DNA of 56,169 bases from the NCBI GenBank assembly GCA_903909215.1, contig CAIVUX010000005.1, forward strand, positions 1 to 56,169, written 5' to 3'. Each line of letters begins with the position of its first letter. Within the stretch, counting starts at the first letter, position 1. The position numbers were made by a program, and so were the translations under genes. The stretch is from an uncultured Ferrovum sp. (GTDB lineage: Bacteria > Pseudomonadota > Gammaproteobacteria > Burkholderiales > Ferrovaceae). The notes beneath the pieces are model-generated. The model did not search any database. It was not told the DNA's origin and saw nothing but the letters and a program-made list of their open reading frames with translations. Of this stretch, positions 15,067 through 23,925 are shown in pieces.

Positions 15067-15483
15067 TTGAAAACGACAACTCTACAAAAAACAGTTTCGC
15101 TTTTAACGTTACTACTCTGTGCAAGCGCTTATGCCATGGAGCCCGCAAAAGATCCTGCGGATGCAACGCAAGCCGCTACTAAACCGGCTCCATTGCCCAC
15201 CGAAGCGCCTTTCGATTTAACTGACCCAGAGCACATTGCTTTGGGGAAAAAACGTTTTAACGCTTATTGCGCTGCATATTGCCATGGCAATGAAGGCAGC
15301 GGAGGCAAGACACCTGCCTTCAAAGGGCGTACCGACATGACCCAAGCCATGTTGTTTAAGGTGATTACAGAAGGTCGCGTGGGCTCTGATGTGATGCCCT
15401 CTTGGCATGCTTTTACTGAAGAAAAACGTTGGGAATTAGTGGCCTATATTATGGATCTGGGTAGACAACCGGCCAATAAGTAG
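15067..15483 (+). CDS. Periplasmic cytochrome c with a CX3CH haem motif
   Basis: This 138-residue protein has a signal peptide (KTVSLLTLLLCASAYA), an Ala/Pro-rich linker and a single class I cytochrome domain. The haem-attachment sequence is C68-A-A-Y-C72-H73, three residues between the cysteines rather than the usual two. MPSW around residue 110 offers the distal Met. It follows the second PQQ dehydrogenase and is the probable electron acceptor. I place the start at the TTG at 15067 because GGAG lies eight bases before it and the signal peptide begins there; a longer frame from 15025 would run through the terminator stem. Confidence 0.82.
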   Translation: MKTTTLQKTVSLLTLLLCASAYAMEPAKDPADATQAATKPAPLPTEAPFDLTDPEHIALGKKRFNAYCAAYCHGNEGSGGKTPAFKGRTDMTQAMLFKVITEGRVGSDVMPSWHAFTEEKRWELVAYIMDLGRQPANK

Positions 15484-15527
15484 TCCTTTCTATCATCCTG
15501 AAGCGCTCAAATTGCGCTAATTTTTGC

Positions 15528-15556
15528 TTGACAAGAAGACGGCGTTTTCCTACGGT
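15528..15556 (+). promoter_or_regulatory. Weak candidate sigma-70 promoter before gcvH
   Basis: TTGACA (15528-15533) is followed after 17 bases by TACGGT, which matches the -10 consensus poorly. The position, about 45 bases before the gcvH-like start, is reasonable. Confidence 0.35.
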
Positions 15557-15604
15557 CTGATACACTTCTAGTTACTCATTTCACTGTTAGAAGCGACTCA
15601 ATTG

Positions 15605-15988
15605 ATGCCTGCTGCCACCCCCTCTGATCGTCGATATACCATTACCCATCAATGGGCAATGCCCTCAGAGGAAGGCATGCTCCTGGTGGGCATTACGGAT
15701 TTCGCTCAGTCCCAGCTAGGGGATGTGATGTTTGTTCAGTTGCCCGACATATCGCGATCAGTACAGGCTAACGAAGCCTGTGCCTTGGTGGAGTCGGTGA
15801 AAACAGCCTCTGACGTCTATGCCCCCGTGGCCGGCACCGTCGTCGCAACCAACAACGCTTTAACCGATGCACCAGAGATTCTTAATCTATCACCTTACAT
15901 CAGTTGGTTTTTTAAATTGCGGCCCGATTCAGCGCAAGCATGGGAAACACTCATGACTGCAGAGCAATACGATGCTTTTGTAGGTTAA
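15605..15988 (+). CDS. gcvH: Glycine cleavage system H-like lipoyl protein
   Basis: This 127-residue protein has the GcvH fold: [35 protein letters not shown], and [18 protein letters not shown] with lipoyl-lysine at residue 66. H protein shuttles the aminomethyl group between P, T and L proteins of glycine cleavage, and in some bacteria serves as a lipoate relay. No gcvT or gcvP lies nearby, so the gene is an orphan here. It starts at the ATG at 15605; a TTG immediately precedes it. Confidence 0.85.
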   Translation: MPAATPSDRRYTITHQWAMPSEEGMLLVGITDFAQSQLGDVMFVQLPDISRSVQANEACALVESVKTASDVYAPVAGTVVATNNALTDAPEILNLSPYISWFFKLRPDSAQAWETLMTAEQYDAFVG

Positions 15989-16038
15989 CACCGCCCTCAG
16001 GGCAACTTTGTTTCATCATAATAATTAGGAGACTTAAA

Positions 16039-16539
16039 ATGACTACTGTTACCTTAGGCGGCAATCCCGTTACCGTGGCTGGAAAATTTCCCAGCGTGGG
16101 TGAGAACGCCCCCGACTTTTCACTCACCACCAAAGATTTGAACGATGTGAATTTGGCCGCCTACGCGGGCAAACGCAAAGTGTTGAACATTGTGCCCAGC
16201 CTCGACACCCCCACCTGCGCCACTTCCACACGCAAGTTCAATGAAAAAGCAGGCAGCTTGCCCAATACCGTGGTGTTGGTCATCGCGGCGGACCTGCCTT
16301 TCGCCATGAGTCGCTTCTGCTCCACGGAAGGGCTCAACAACGTGGTCACCCTTTCCACTTTCCGTGGTCAAGCATTTCATAAAAATTATGGCGTGGACAT
16401 GACTGACAGCGTATTGCGCGGCTTAACCGCACGCGCTGTAGTGGTGTTGGATGAGCAAAATAAAGTACTGCATTCGGAGCTGGTGACCGAAATTAAAGAA
16501 GAGCCCAATTACGATGCTGCCTTGAAGGTATTGGCCTAA
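16039..16539 (+). CDS. tpx: Thiol peroxidase Tpx
   Basis: This 166-residue atypical 2-Cys peroxiredoxin has the peroxidatic cysteine C60 in [10 protein letters not shown] and the resolving cysteine C94 in RFCSTEG, almost exactly the positions of Escherichia coli Tpx (61 and 95). It reduces hydrogen peroxide and organic peroxides using thioredoxin. The start at 16039 follows a good AGGAG site. The following kinase gene begins two bases after its stop codon. Confidence 0.95.
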   Translation: MTTVTLGGNPVTVAGKFPSVGENAPDFSLTTKDLNDVNLAAYAGKRKVLNIVPSLDTPTCATSTRKFNEKAGSLPNTVVLVIAADLPFAMSRFCSTEGLNNVVTLSTFRGQAFHKNYGVDMTDSVLRGLTARAVVVLDEQNKVLHSELVTEIKEEPNYDAALKVLA

Positions 16540-16541
16540 CC

Positions 16542-17480
16542 ATGAAAACGCTGATTTGTGGATCCATGGCCTTTGATACCATTATGGTATTTGAGGACCG
16601 CTTCGGAAACCATATTCTTCCGGAAAAGATCCACATTTTAAGCGTGGCGTTTTTAGTGCCTGAGTTGCGTCGTGAGTTTGGTGGTACAGCGGGCAACATT
16701 GCCTACAACTTGCAACTGTTAGAGGGTGAGCCGCTCATTATGTCTACCGTGGGGCACGACTTTAGCCCCTATCGCGAACGTTTAAAGGGTTTGGGTATTC
16801 CACAAACGTATATTCGTGAAGTAAGCGACGCCTTTACAGCGCAGGCCTTTATCACCACGGATTTAGATGACAACCAGATCACAGCCTTTCATCCGGGCGC
16901 CATGAACTACTCGCATTTAAACCAAGTAAGCGATGCACCAGAAGCGAAATTTGGTATTGTGGCCCCTGATGGGCGCGAAGGGATGCTGGCCCACGCAGAG
17001 CAATTTTTTAAGGCCGGTATTCCGTTCCTGTTCGACCCCGGTCAGGGGTTGCCCATGCTCACAGGCGAAGAGATTTTGCAGTTTATAGAACAAGCCAGTT
17101 ACTTTGCTGTGAATGATTACGAAGCGGAACTGATGGCTGAAAAAACTGGTCTCTCCATTGAGGCCTTGGCCGCGCGTGTCAAAGCCGCCATCGTGACGCG
17201 CGGTGTTGAAGGATCTATTATCTACACCGGTACAGATATCGTTCATATTCCAGCCGTACATGCTGAAACCGTGGAAGATCCCACGGGTTGCGGCGATGCC
17301 TACCGAGCTGGATTGATCTACGGCATTTCGCAAGGCTGGGAATGGGCCAAGGCCGGACGGTTAGCGGCGCTCATGGGGGCAATTAAAATTGCCTATCGTG
17401 GCGGGCAAAACCACGCACCCACGCGCGCGGATATTGCGGCCCGTTTTGAACAAGCCTTTGGATTGACTCTGGATTCGTGA
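16542..17480 (+). CDS. PfkB-family kinase, probable adenosine kinase
   Basis: This 312-residue sugar/nucleoside kinase of the ribokinase fold has the N-terminal ICGSMAFDTIMVFEDRF, GGTAGNIAYNLQLL, and the C-terminal signature EDPTGCGDAYRAGLIYG with the catalytic Asp. Proteins of this pattern in proteobacteria are usually annotated as adenosine kinases, but substrate assignment within PfkB is unreliable. It starts two bases after tpx and its stop overlaps the following GTG start, so the genes are co-transcribed. Confidence 0.83.
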   Translation: MKTLICGSMAFDTIMVFEDRFGNHILPEKIHILSVAFLVPELRREFGGTAGNIAYNLQLLEGEPLIMSTVGHDFSPYRERLKGLGIPQTYIREVSDAFTAQAFITTDLDDNQITAFHPGAMNYSHLNQVSDAPEAKFGIVAPDGREGMLAHAEQFFKAGIPFLFDPGQGLPMLTGEEILQFIEQASYFAVNDYEAELMAEKTGLSIEALAARVKAAIVTRGVEGSIIYTGTDIVHIPAVHAETVEDPTGCGDAYRAGLIYGISQGWEWAKAGRLAALMGAIKIAYRGGQNHAPTRADIAARFEQAFGLTLDS

Positions 17481-18226
17481 AGCCGCTTGTTTTAACGTTT
17501 CGTTTATTTATAATTTGCACGCATATTCTGCGCGGTGTTATGACCAGCGCCTGGGTGTTGCCCGGCGCCTCTGCGCAAAGGCGCGATGCGCTGATTCTGG
17601 ATTGGTCGCAAGCGCTATTAAAAAAGCTGCGCATTACGGTGCATGTTCATGGCGCCTTGCCGGTCCGCTCTCAATTTCCCATCATGCTGACCTCCAACCA
17701 TATTTCATGGGTGGATATTTTTGTTATTCATTGCGTAAGCCCCATGCGCTTTGTTTCCAAATCGGAAGTGCGGCACTGGCCCATATTCGGTTGGTTGGCT
17801 TTTAAAACAGGTACGCTTTTTTTAGAGCGCGCTTCACGCCAGCAAACAGCGGCCATTGGCGGTGCAATGGAAGAAGCGTTCATGAATGGGGATAGCTTGG
17901 GATTGTTTCCAGAATCAACCACTTCGGAGGGCTTAACTGTTTTGCCTTTTAAAAGCTCGATGCTTCAAGCAGCCGTGTCGCGACAGGCGTTGATATTGCC
18001 AGTGGCATTGCGGTATCGATTGCATGATGGAAGCGCTAACCCTCATATTCCCTTTATTGGGGATATGACCTTTGCACAATCATTAATACGCGTATTGCAA
18101 AGCCAGCCCTCACGCGTGGATGTTGCTTTGGGAGAAGCGCTGATGCCTGGAGCCATGAACCGACGCGAATTGGCGCGTCATTTGGAATCAATAACCTTAT
18201 CTTTATTGAAACGATCTTTGCCTTAG
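17477..18226 (+). CDS. PlsC-like 1-acyl-glycerol-3-phosphate acyltransferase
   Basis: This 249-residue protein has an N-terminal hydrophobic helix and the acyltransferase motifs NHISWVD (NHxxxxD, block I), FLERASRQQ (block II) and FPESTTSEG (block III variant of FPEGTRS). It probably transfers an acyl chain to lysophosphatidate or a related lysolipid at the inner membrane. The GTG start lies within the kinase stop (GTGA overlap). The 3' end overlaps that of apaH, which is convergent. Confidence 0.85.
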   Translation: MKPLVLTFRLFIICTHILRGVMTSAWVLPGASAQRRDALILDWSQALLKKLRITVHVHGALPVRSQFPIMLTSNHISWVDIFVIHCVSPMRFVSKSEVRHWPIFGWLAFKTGTLFLERASRQQTAAIGGAMEEAFMNGDSLGLFPESTTSEGLTVLPFKSSMLQAAVSRQALILPVALRYRLHDGSANPHIPFIGDMTFAQSLIRVLQSQPSRVDVALGEALMPGAMNRRELARHLESITLSLLKRSLP

Positions 18227-19041
18227 CTATGGTGCGAACGCTTCTCGCAAGGCACTTGAAACAAAGCCCTATCTTCTAACCTAACCGCTGTTAGCGACCC
18301 TCCCCACAAACAACCCGTATCCAAGGCCAAGACATTAGAATCCAGACGCAAACCGAGCGCGGACCAATGGCCGAAGATGAGTCTGTCCTGCACAGTTTGT
18401 CGATTCGGTGCTTCATACCACGGCAAGTAACCCGCCGGGATATCTTTCAGTTCACCCTTATGGGTAAATTCCATTTCACCTTCCGGTGTGCACAGCCGCA
18501 GACGTGTCATGGCGTTGGTGATGACGCGCAACCGATCCATGCCTGTTAAATCATCAGACCAACTGTGTGGTTTATTACCGTACATAACAGATAAAAATTC
18601 CGTGTAATGTTCTGCTTGAAGCGCGGTTTCCACTTCGCGTGCCAAGGATTGTGACTGAGTAAGGCTCCACTGCGGCAGAAGACCCGCATGCACCAAGGTA
18701 TACCCCGCATCACTGTGCAACATCGGGCAATGACGCACCCAGTGCAACAACTCGTCCCGATCAGGGGCGTTTAATATTTCCGTGAGAGTGTCGCCGCTGT
18801 GATGTTTGGCATACCCTTCTGCCACACAGAGCAAATGCAAGTCATGGTTGCCCAGCACAGCAATCGCACGGGGTCCTAAATTTTTAACGAAGCGTAACGT
18901 TTGCAAAGACTGTGGACCACGGTTGACCAAATCGCCCACAAACCACAATTGATCTTGATTGTCATTGAAAGGAATTTTATCGAGCAGGCGCTCCAACGGC
19001 GTTAAACAGCCCTGCAGATCACCAATGGCGTAAATGCTCAC
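18223..19041 (-). CDS. apaH: Diadenosine tetraphosphatase ApaH
   Basis: This 272-residue calcineurin-like phosphoesterase has the metal-binding motifs GDLQGCLTPLERLL, VGDLVNRGPQSL and LGNHDLHLL and the C-terminal GHWSALGLR. It hydrolyses Ap4A symmetrically to two ADP. Length matches the family. It ends over the end of the convergent acyltransferase gene and is followed upstream, three bases away, by the cytochrome c5-like gene on the same strand. Confidence 0.95.
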   Translation of the reverse strand: MSIYAIGDLQGCLTPLERLLDKIPFNDNQDQLWFVGDLVNRGPQSLQTLRFVKNLGPRAIAVLGNHDLHLLCVAEGYAKHHSGDTLTEILNAPDRDELLHWVRHCPMLHSDAGYTLVHAGLLPQWSLTQSQSLAREVETALQAEHYTEFLSVMYGNKPHSWSDDLTGMDRLRVITNAMTRLRLCTPEGEMEFTHKGELKDIPAGYLPWYEAPNRQTVQDRLIFGHWSALGLRLDSNVLALDTGCLWGGSLTAVRLEDRALFQVPCEKRSHHS

Positions 19042-19044
19042 AAA

Positions 19045-19587
19045 CTATTTGGCTGCCGCCACCATGTAGTCCACCGTGGCTTTAATATCCGCATCGGATA
19101 AAGCCGGATTACCGCCCTTAGCAGGCATACTGTTCTTACCTTTTAACGCGCTGTTGTATAAAGACTCTATACCCGTTGCAATGCGGGGTGTCCAGGCGGC
19201 TTTGTCACCGAACTTAGGCGCTTGTAGGGCACCCGTGGCGTGACAACCCATACATAGGCCGTTATAAGTGGTTTCACCCACTTTACTGGCAGACGCTACT
19301 GGGGGGGTGGCCGAAGCCGGCGCATCTGCCGTGTTGGCAGGTGCCCCTGTTCCTGCGGCAGGGGCGGGTGCTGGCGTGACGGCAGCCGGTGCGGGTGTCG
19401 TTTGTTTTGGAATTGCGGCAATGGCCACCGTGCCAACCGGTTTGATACGCTCTTCAACACTTGTAACCGGTTGATTGGCGGCCGTGCTGGCCATGCGCTG
19501 CTGTAGCGCTTGTTGTGCCAATACAGCGACTAAAACCGCCGCCACAGCGGCTGCGGTCCATTTAAGTTTTGAAAAAAAAGAGGTCAT
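19045..19587 (-). CDS. Cytochrome c5-like membrane-anchored protein
   Basis: This 180-residue protein has an N-terminal hydrophobic anchor (LKWTAAAVAAVLVAVLA), a long Ala/Pro/Thr-rich spacer, and a C-terminal cytochrome c5-type domain. That domain has the haem motif CMGCH and the pattern NSMPAKGGNPALSDADIKATVDYM. It would act in the periplasm as an electron carrier to oxidases. AGGAAA precedes the ATG at 19587; a longer in-frame start at 19626 is unlikely. Confidence 0.87.
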   Translation of the reverse strand: MTSFFSKLKWTAAAVAAVLVAVLAQQALQQRMASTAANQPVTSVEERIKPVGTVAIAAIPKQTTPAPAAVTPAPAPAAGTGAPANTADAPASATPPVASASKVGETTYNGLCMGCHATGALQAPKFGDKAAWTPRIATGIESLYNSALKGKNSMPAKGGNPALSDADIKATVDYMVAAAK

Positions 19588-19707
19588 GATGGGTTTCCTG
19601 CGCAATGATTCTAAAGTTGATTGCACGATTATAACCCTTGTTGCCGCACCACTGCTATGAGTCGAACTGGACGTAACCCCTCAATTTTGTTAGAGTTTTG
19701 CTCCCAC

Positions 19708-19784
19708 GCGCCCGTAGCTCAGTTGGATAGAGTATTGGTTTCCGAAACCAAGGGTCACAGGTTCGATTCCTGTCGGGCGCGCCA
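19708..19784 (+). tRNA. tRNA-Arg (anticodon CCG)
   Basis: A complete cloverleaf is visible. The acceptor arms GCGCCCG and CGGGCGC pair, the D-arm reads GCTCAGTTGGATAGAGT, the anticodon stem TTGGT/ACCAA encloses TTCCGAA with anticodon CCG, the T-arm reads ACAGGTTCGATTCCTGT, and the 3' end is GCCA with CCA encoded. It reads CGG codons. It stands alone, just upstream of the polysaccharide gene group. Confidence 0.97.
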
Positions 19785-19820
19785 AAACAGCTTTGGACCA
19801 CTATTCTAAATTTTGTACCC

Positions 19821-20876
19821 ATGACACAACGGCAAAAACGATATTTAGTGGTCTGCACCTTACGCCTGGGTGACGTATTGCTCACCACGCCGTTGACCCA
19901 CTCTATTCGGCAAGCCGACCCGCACGCATTGATTGATATGCTGGTTCTAAAGGGCATGGAAGGCATGTTAGAAGGCAATCCCGATATCGATCATGTGATT
20001 GCCGTGCCACACCGCTCAGGGACAATGGCACGCCTTAAGGAGTTTACCGGGCTATGGCGCCGCTATGATGTGGCATTAACCACGGTTTCATCAGATCGTG
20101 CCCGCTGGTATTGCTTTATTGCCGGAAGACAAACAGCCGGTTTGTATAACCTCCATAGCGCCTGGGCTTCAGTCCGCCTACTGCAACATCGAGTACTGTT
20201 TGACGACCTCAATACCCACACCCTGTCCATGGGATTGGCGGTATTGGATTTGGTAGGCCTTCCACGCCATTACACCGTTGTACCCCCAACAGCAGGTGGG
20301 TTAATACCCGAGCAGTTAAAGGGTATCCATTATGCGGTTCTGCACCCCTACCCAAAATTCAATTACAAGATGTGGACTTCAGAAGGTTGGATTGCGCTGG
20401 CACAATCCTTACAGCAACAAGGGCTCAGGGTTGTACTCACCGGCGGCCAGGATGCGGATGAACTGCACTACAACCGCAATATTGCCGCAGCCAGCAGCGC
20501 CACGGACTTGTCTGGAAGGCTAACGCTTGCCCAAACCGCCGACCTACTGCGCCAAGCCAAACTATTTGTCGGGCCCGATACCAGTATTACGCATATGGCA
20601 GCGGCCGTGGGTATTCCAACCCTGGCCTTATTTGGCCCCACCAACCCCGTTAAGTGGGGACCCTGGCCCGCCACCTACGCAGAAAAGAAAAGTCCATGGA
20701 GCCTGAAGGGATCAAAGCAAGTGGGCAATGTTTACTTACTGCAAGGGGAAGGCGAGTGCGTGCCTTGCAAGGAGGAAGGATGTGAGAAACGAGTGGATAG
20801 TTTTAGCGCCTGCCTTCAGAACCTAACCATTTCAACAGTACTAAATAGTGAGCGCGCGCGCCCGGGGACGTTTTGA
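19821..20876 (+). CDS. Glycosyltransferase family 9 (heptosyltransferase-like)
   Basis: This 351-residue GT9 protein begins YLVVCTLRLGDVLLTTPL, the N-terminal heptosyltransferase signature. It ends its catalytic domain with LFVGPDTSITHMAAAVGIPTLALFGPTNP, the nucleotide-sugar site. GT9 enzymes add heptose to the inner core of lipopolysaccharide at the cytoplasmic face. The next gene overlaps its stop. The C-terminal Cys-rich segment (ECVPCKEEGCEKR) is usual for the family. Confidence 0.88.
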   Translation: MTQRQKRYLVVCTLRLGDVLLTTPLTHSIRQADPHALIDMLVLKGMEGMLEGNPDIDHVIAVPHRSGTMARLKEFTGLWRRYDVALTTVSSDRARWYCFIAGRQTAGLYNLHSAWASVRLLQHRVLFDDLNTHTLSMGLAVLDLVGLPRHYTVVPPTAGGLIPEQLKGIHYAVLHPYPKFNYKMWTSEGWIALAQSLQQQGLRVVLTGGQDADELHYNRNIAAASSATDLSGRLTLAQTADLLRQAKLFVGPDTSITHMAAAVGIPTLALFGPTNPVKWGPWPATYAEKKSPWSLKGSKQVGNVYLLQGEGECVPCKEEGCEKRVDSFSACLQNLTISTVLNSERARPGTF

Positions 20877-21682
20877 ATTCCCGCAAAAAACGTGCGCTTA
20901 TCATTTGCACCGGCTGGATCGGTGACACCATTGCGTGCACCGCTGCCGCAACCTCATTAAGCAAAAAGGGTTACCAGACCACGCTTTTAACCCGCTGGCC
21001 GCAATTAAAGGAACTGCTTCAAAATGACAACCGTTTCAATACAAAAATTTATTGGCACATCAATTTCATAAAATTATTCAAACCTCTGTTGGAGTTATAT
21101 TTTGATCTGGTGGTTTGGGAACCCAAAAAATGGAGTTACCAAGAACCGTTTACATGTGAAATAAGAAGATTGTCAGGCTGTGAACCCACACCCGAATACG
21201 AACTTTTCTTGCAACCTAAAAGCTCCACAACGCATTTAGAAACGCCACGCATCAGGCCAGTAATTGCTTTGGCGCGCGACATATACAAAAGATCTTACGG
21301 CAGGGGTATAGAAGATTTGGTCACAATGCTTTCTCAATTCGCTGATATCCATTGGGTGGGTCTTAGCCCGACTCTGGACTCAAAAAAAGGCAAGGGTGGG
21401 AGTATAGTGAGTGACGCTCATGTTATTGAAAATTCAGATGTCTTCATGGGCCCAGAAGGGGGCCTATTATGGATTGCAGCTGGCCTAGGAAAGCGCTGCA
21501 TTTACTTTACAGAGCACTTTCTGGAAGTTCAAAAGGCAAACCATACCAATAATCTAGAGAACATATTGGGCAGCAAAAACCATTTCCCAGGTAATACAAA
21601 ATACATTTCATTGGCGCCTTTTTGCACTAATGATGAAGCCATTAATATGTGCAAATCACTTATAGGGGCATCGTACCCGTGA
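20873..21682 (+). CDS. Divergent GT9-like glycosyltransferase
   Basis: This 269-residue protein starts with TTG overlapping the preceding stop. It has ALIICTGWIGDTIACTAAATSL at the N-terminus, which resembles the GT9 start motif. VFMGPEGGLLWIAAGLGKRCIYF near residue 200 resembles the GT9 sugar-nucleotide motif with D replaced by E. It is about 80 residues shorter than typical members. The gene is noticeably more AT-rich than its upstream neighbour, as expected for a surface-polysaccharide gene prone to transfer. Confidence 0.65.
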   Translation: MNSRKKRALIICTGWIGDTIACTAAATSLSKKGYQTTLLTRWPQLKELLQNDNRFNTKIYWHINFIKLFKPLLELYFDLVVWEPKKWSYQEPFTCEIRRLSGCEPTPEYELFLQPKSSTTHLETPRIRPVIALARDIYKRSYGRGIEDLVTMLSQFADIHWVGLSPTLDSKKGKGGSIVSDAHVIENSDVFMGPEGGLLWIAAGLGKRCIYFTEHFLEVQKANHTNNLENILGSKNHFPGNTKYISLAPFCTNDEAINMCKSLIGASYP

Positions 21683-21790
21683 ACAAAAATTATTACTCTA
21701 AAGAGTTTAATTCGGCTTCAGCCTAGCCTAAGCAGTGTAAATTTGTAATTTATATTTTCACGTTACTTAACGCCACACATTAAGAATACA

Positions 21791-23092
21791 ATGTCTTTTA
21801 TGAACCAAAGAGCGCATAACATTCTACATTTGCTGTTGACCATCATGCCGATTGGGATATTCCTAATTAAGGGATGGATCAGCAGCGTGGTCTTCGTATG
21901 CTCAGCGCTTTCTCTTTTTATTATTATTTCCGGCAAGCTCTCCAGTCTTAAAAACCAACCCGCAGTTGAAAAGACCAATTCTTTACGTTGGTTTTATTTA
22001 ATCCTAATAATGCTAATTTTTCCAGTCACTGCGGTCATTATTAGTTCTGTGTTACGTAATGAATGGATATGGCCAGATTTTGATAGTCCTTTTCGTTTTT
22101 TATTGGCTACACCCATTTTTTATGTGGTGTTTAAAAACAAACTTAACTTGATCAATCGGTGGCAGTACATTCTCCCGCTCACCCTGGTTATAACGTTACT
22201 CGCCCTACCTTTCATTCACTCTTATTATCATGGTCAGGACCCATTCAAAACGCGCATGGGTACTTATTTCGTTGACCCACTTACTTTTGGATGGATTTCA
22301 CTAACCTTTTCTCTGCTTACGTTATTCAGCATCAATCTTGATCGCAAAGAGCATTGGTCATTAATCCTGTTTAAGATCATTGGGGCAGGCATTGGTTTTT
22401 ATTTTTCAATGAAATCACAAAGCCGCACGGGTTGGCTAGCTGTTCCATTTATATTCTTCCTATTTGTATTTACCCATGGCCCGAAGAATAAAGTTGTATC
22501 CATGTTGACGGCCTTTATTGTTTCGCTTGTCTTGATTGCAGCAATTTATCAATCTTTTCCGGTAGTTAAACAAAGGGTTTCGGAAGGATACGACGATATC
22601 GTTTCATACAAAATGAACGATGTTAACGAGCTGAGCTCTTTGGGCGAACGTATTTCATTTGCGCGAATGGGGTTTTATTATTTTAGCTTAAACCCTGTTT
22701 TGGGATGGGGTCATAATGGTTTTAACGACCATGTGAATGACGCTGAAATTAGTGCTTATGCAAACGAGCACACCAGACACACTCCCGGTGGGGGCGGTCT
22801 TTTTCATAATGAATTGGTTACCAATGCTGTGGCCTTTGGTGTTTGGGGCATCATTTACACTGTTTTATTATTTTTTGCGCCTCTCGCCTTATTCATCACA
22901 TCGTGGCGCAAAAAAATAAATCCAAAAATCTGCGCCTTAGGAGTGGTTTATATTATTTGTGAAGTGATTAGCAGCTTTAGCACCGAAGTATTCGCCTTGA
23001 AATTTACCGCCTCTTTTCATGCTGTGTTTCTTTCATGTTTTTGTGCAACTATACTGGCGGGCCTTTCTAATGCTTCAAGATCCAATTCATGA
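21791..23092 (+). CDS. O-antigen ligase/polymerase-like membrane protein
   Basis: This 433-residue protein has about ten to twelve hydrophobic segments and a periplasmic loop with SRTGWLAVPF and LNPVLGWGHNGFNDH, typical of the WaaL/Wzy superfamily. It probably joins O-antigen or a single sugar to lipid A-core, or polymerises repeats. The 108-base gap before it contains nothing I can name. It is AT-rich and overlaps the next gene by four bases. Confidence 0.82.
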   Translation: MSFMNQRAHNILHLLLTIMPIGIFLIKGWISSVVFVCSALSLFIIISGKLSSLKNQPAVEKTNSLRWFYLILIMLIFPVTAVIISSVLRNEWIWPDFDSPFRFLLATPIFYVVFKNKLNLINRWQYILPLTLVITLLALPFIHSYYHGQDPFKTRMGTYFVDPLTFGWISLTFSLLTLFSINLDRKEHWSLILFKIIGAGIGFYFSMKSQSRTGWLAVPFIFFLFVFTHGPKNKVVSMLTAFIVSLVLIAAIYQSFPVVKQRVSEGYDDIVSYKMNDVNELSSLGERISFARMGFYYFSLNPVLGWGHNGFNDHVNDAEISAYANEHTRHTPGGGGLFHNELVTNAVAFGVWGIIYTVLLFFAPLALFITSWRKKINPKICALGVVYIICEVISSFSTEVFALKFTASFHAVFLSCFCATILAGLSNASRSNS

Positions 23093-23916
23093 TAAACCCT
23101 AATCAATATGCCATAACCTTTGCGTGCTATAACGCACTTAATTACACAAAGCTTTGCATTGACAGCATGGTTAAAAGCGGTACCCCGCTTGAAAGGCTGG
23201 TTATTGTTGACAACGGCTCACATGATGGCACACAAGAGTATCTACAAAACTTGCCCGTCGGCCGAAAAATATTTAACACTCAAAATTTAGGATGTGGTGT
23301 CGCTTGGAACCAAGGGGCTCTAGCGCTACAAGCTGAGTGGACCATTATCATGAACAACGATGTTATCGTTTCCCCCCTTTGGATTGAAAAACTCATTGGT
23401 GCGGCGATAAAATTAGGTGTTAAATTGGCCAGCCCCGCCCTCATTGAAGGCGCTCTTGATTATGATTTTATACAATTTGAATCGAGCGCCTCAAAGATGA
23501 TGGAGTTGGTTAATAGGCCTAACCAGCAGCATGCAGTTTGCCTGGCTGTTCATTCTTCTGTTTGGCAGGAAATTGGTTATTTTGCTGCGGTTCCTAAATT
23601 ATTAGGGTTTGAGGACACGCTGTTTTTTAATGAAGCAAAGAAGTCTAAAATTTCTGGTGCATTGGTTGGCGCCTCCTGGCTGCACCACTTCGGTTCAATC
23701 ACCCAATCTCTTATAAAGGTTGAACGCGGTTTGAGTAAAAAAGCAGGGCTTGGGGATCGCTACAACTTTAAACTGCTTCAACAATCTTGGTTTGAAAGAA
23801 AGTTTAATAAGTTTTTAAACAAGCGGCAAACTCGACTTGATCGAGAGCGTGAGCTCGCGCAGTTTGGCATGACTCTTCATGGTGTTCGTGAAGAAGGGAA
23901 ATTTGTTTGGCTTTGA
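23089..23916 (+). CDS. Glycosyltransferase family 2
   Basis: This 275-residue protein has the GT2 fold: YAITFACYNALNYTKLCIDSM, VDNGSHDGTQEYL and MNNDVIVSPLWIEKL (DxD-like metal site). GT2 enzymes transfer sugars from nucleotide donors with inversion. The ATG overlaps the stop of the ligase-like gene, completing a four-gene surface polysaccharide group. Its 3' end faces ntrX with nine bases between them. Confidence 0.85.
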   Translation: MINPNQYAITFACYNALNYTKLCIDSMVKSGTPLERLVIVDNGSHDGTQEYLQNLPVGRKIFNTQNLGCGVAWNQGALALQAEWTIIMNNDVIVSPLWIEKLIGAAIKLGVKLASPALIEGALDYDFIQFESSASKMMELVNRPNQQHAVCLAVHSSVWQEIGYFAAVPKLLGFEDTLFFNEAKKSKISGALVGASWLHHFGSITQSLIKVERGLSKKAGLGDRYNFKLLQQSWFERKFNKFLNKRQTRLDRERELAQFGMTLHGVREEGKFVWL

Positions 23917-23925
23917 GTGTGCGCG

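Noticed and set aside
19268-19660. Plus-strand Ala/Gly-rich open frame opposite the cytochrome c5-like gene
   Set aside because: It is the shadow of the Ala/Pro linker of the cytochrome on the minus strand.
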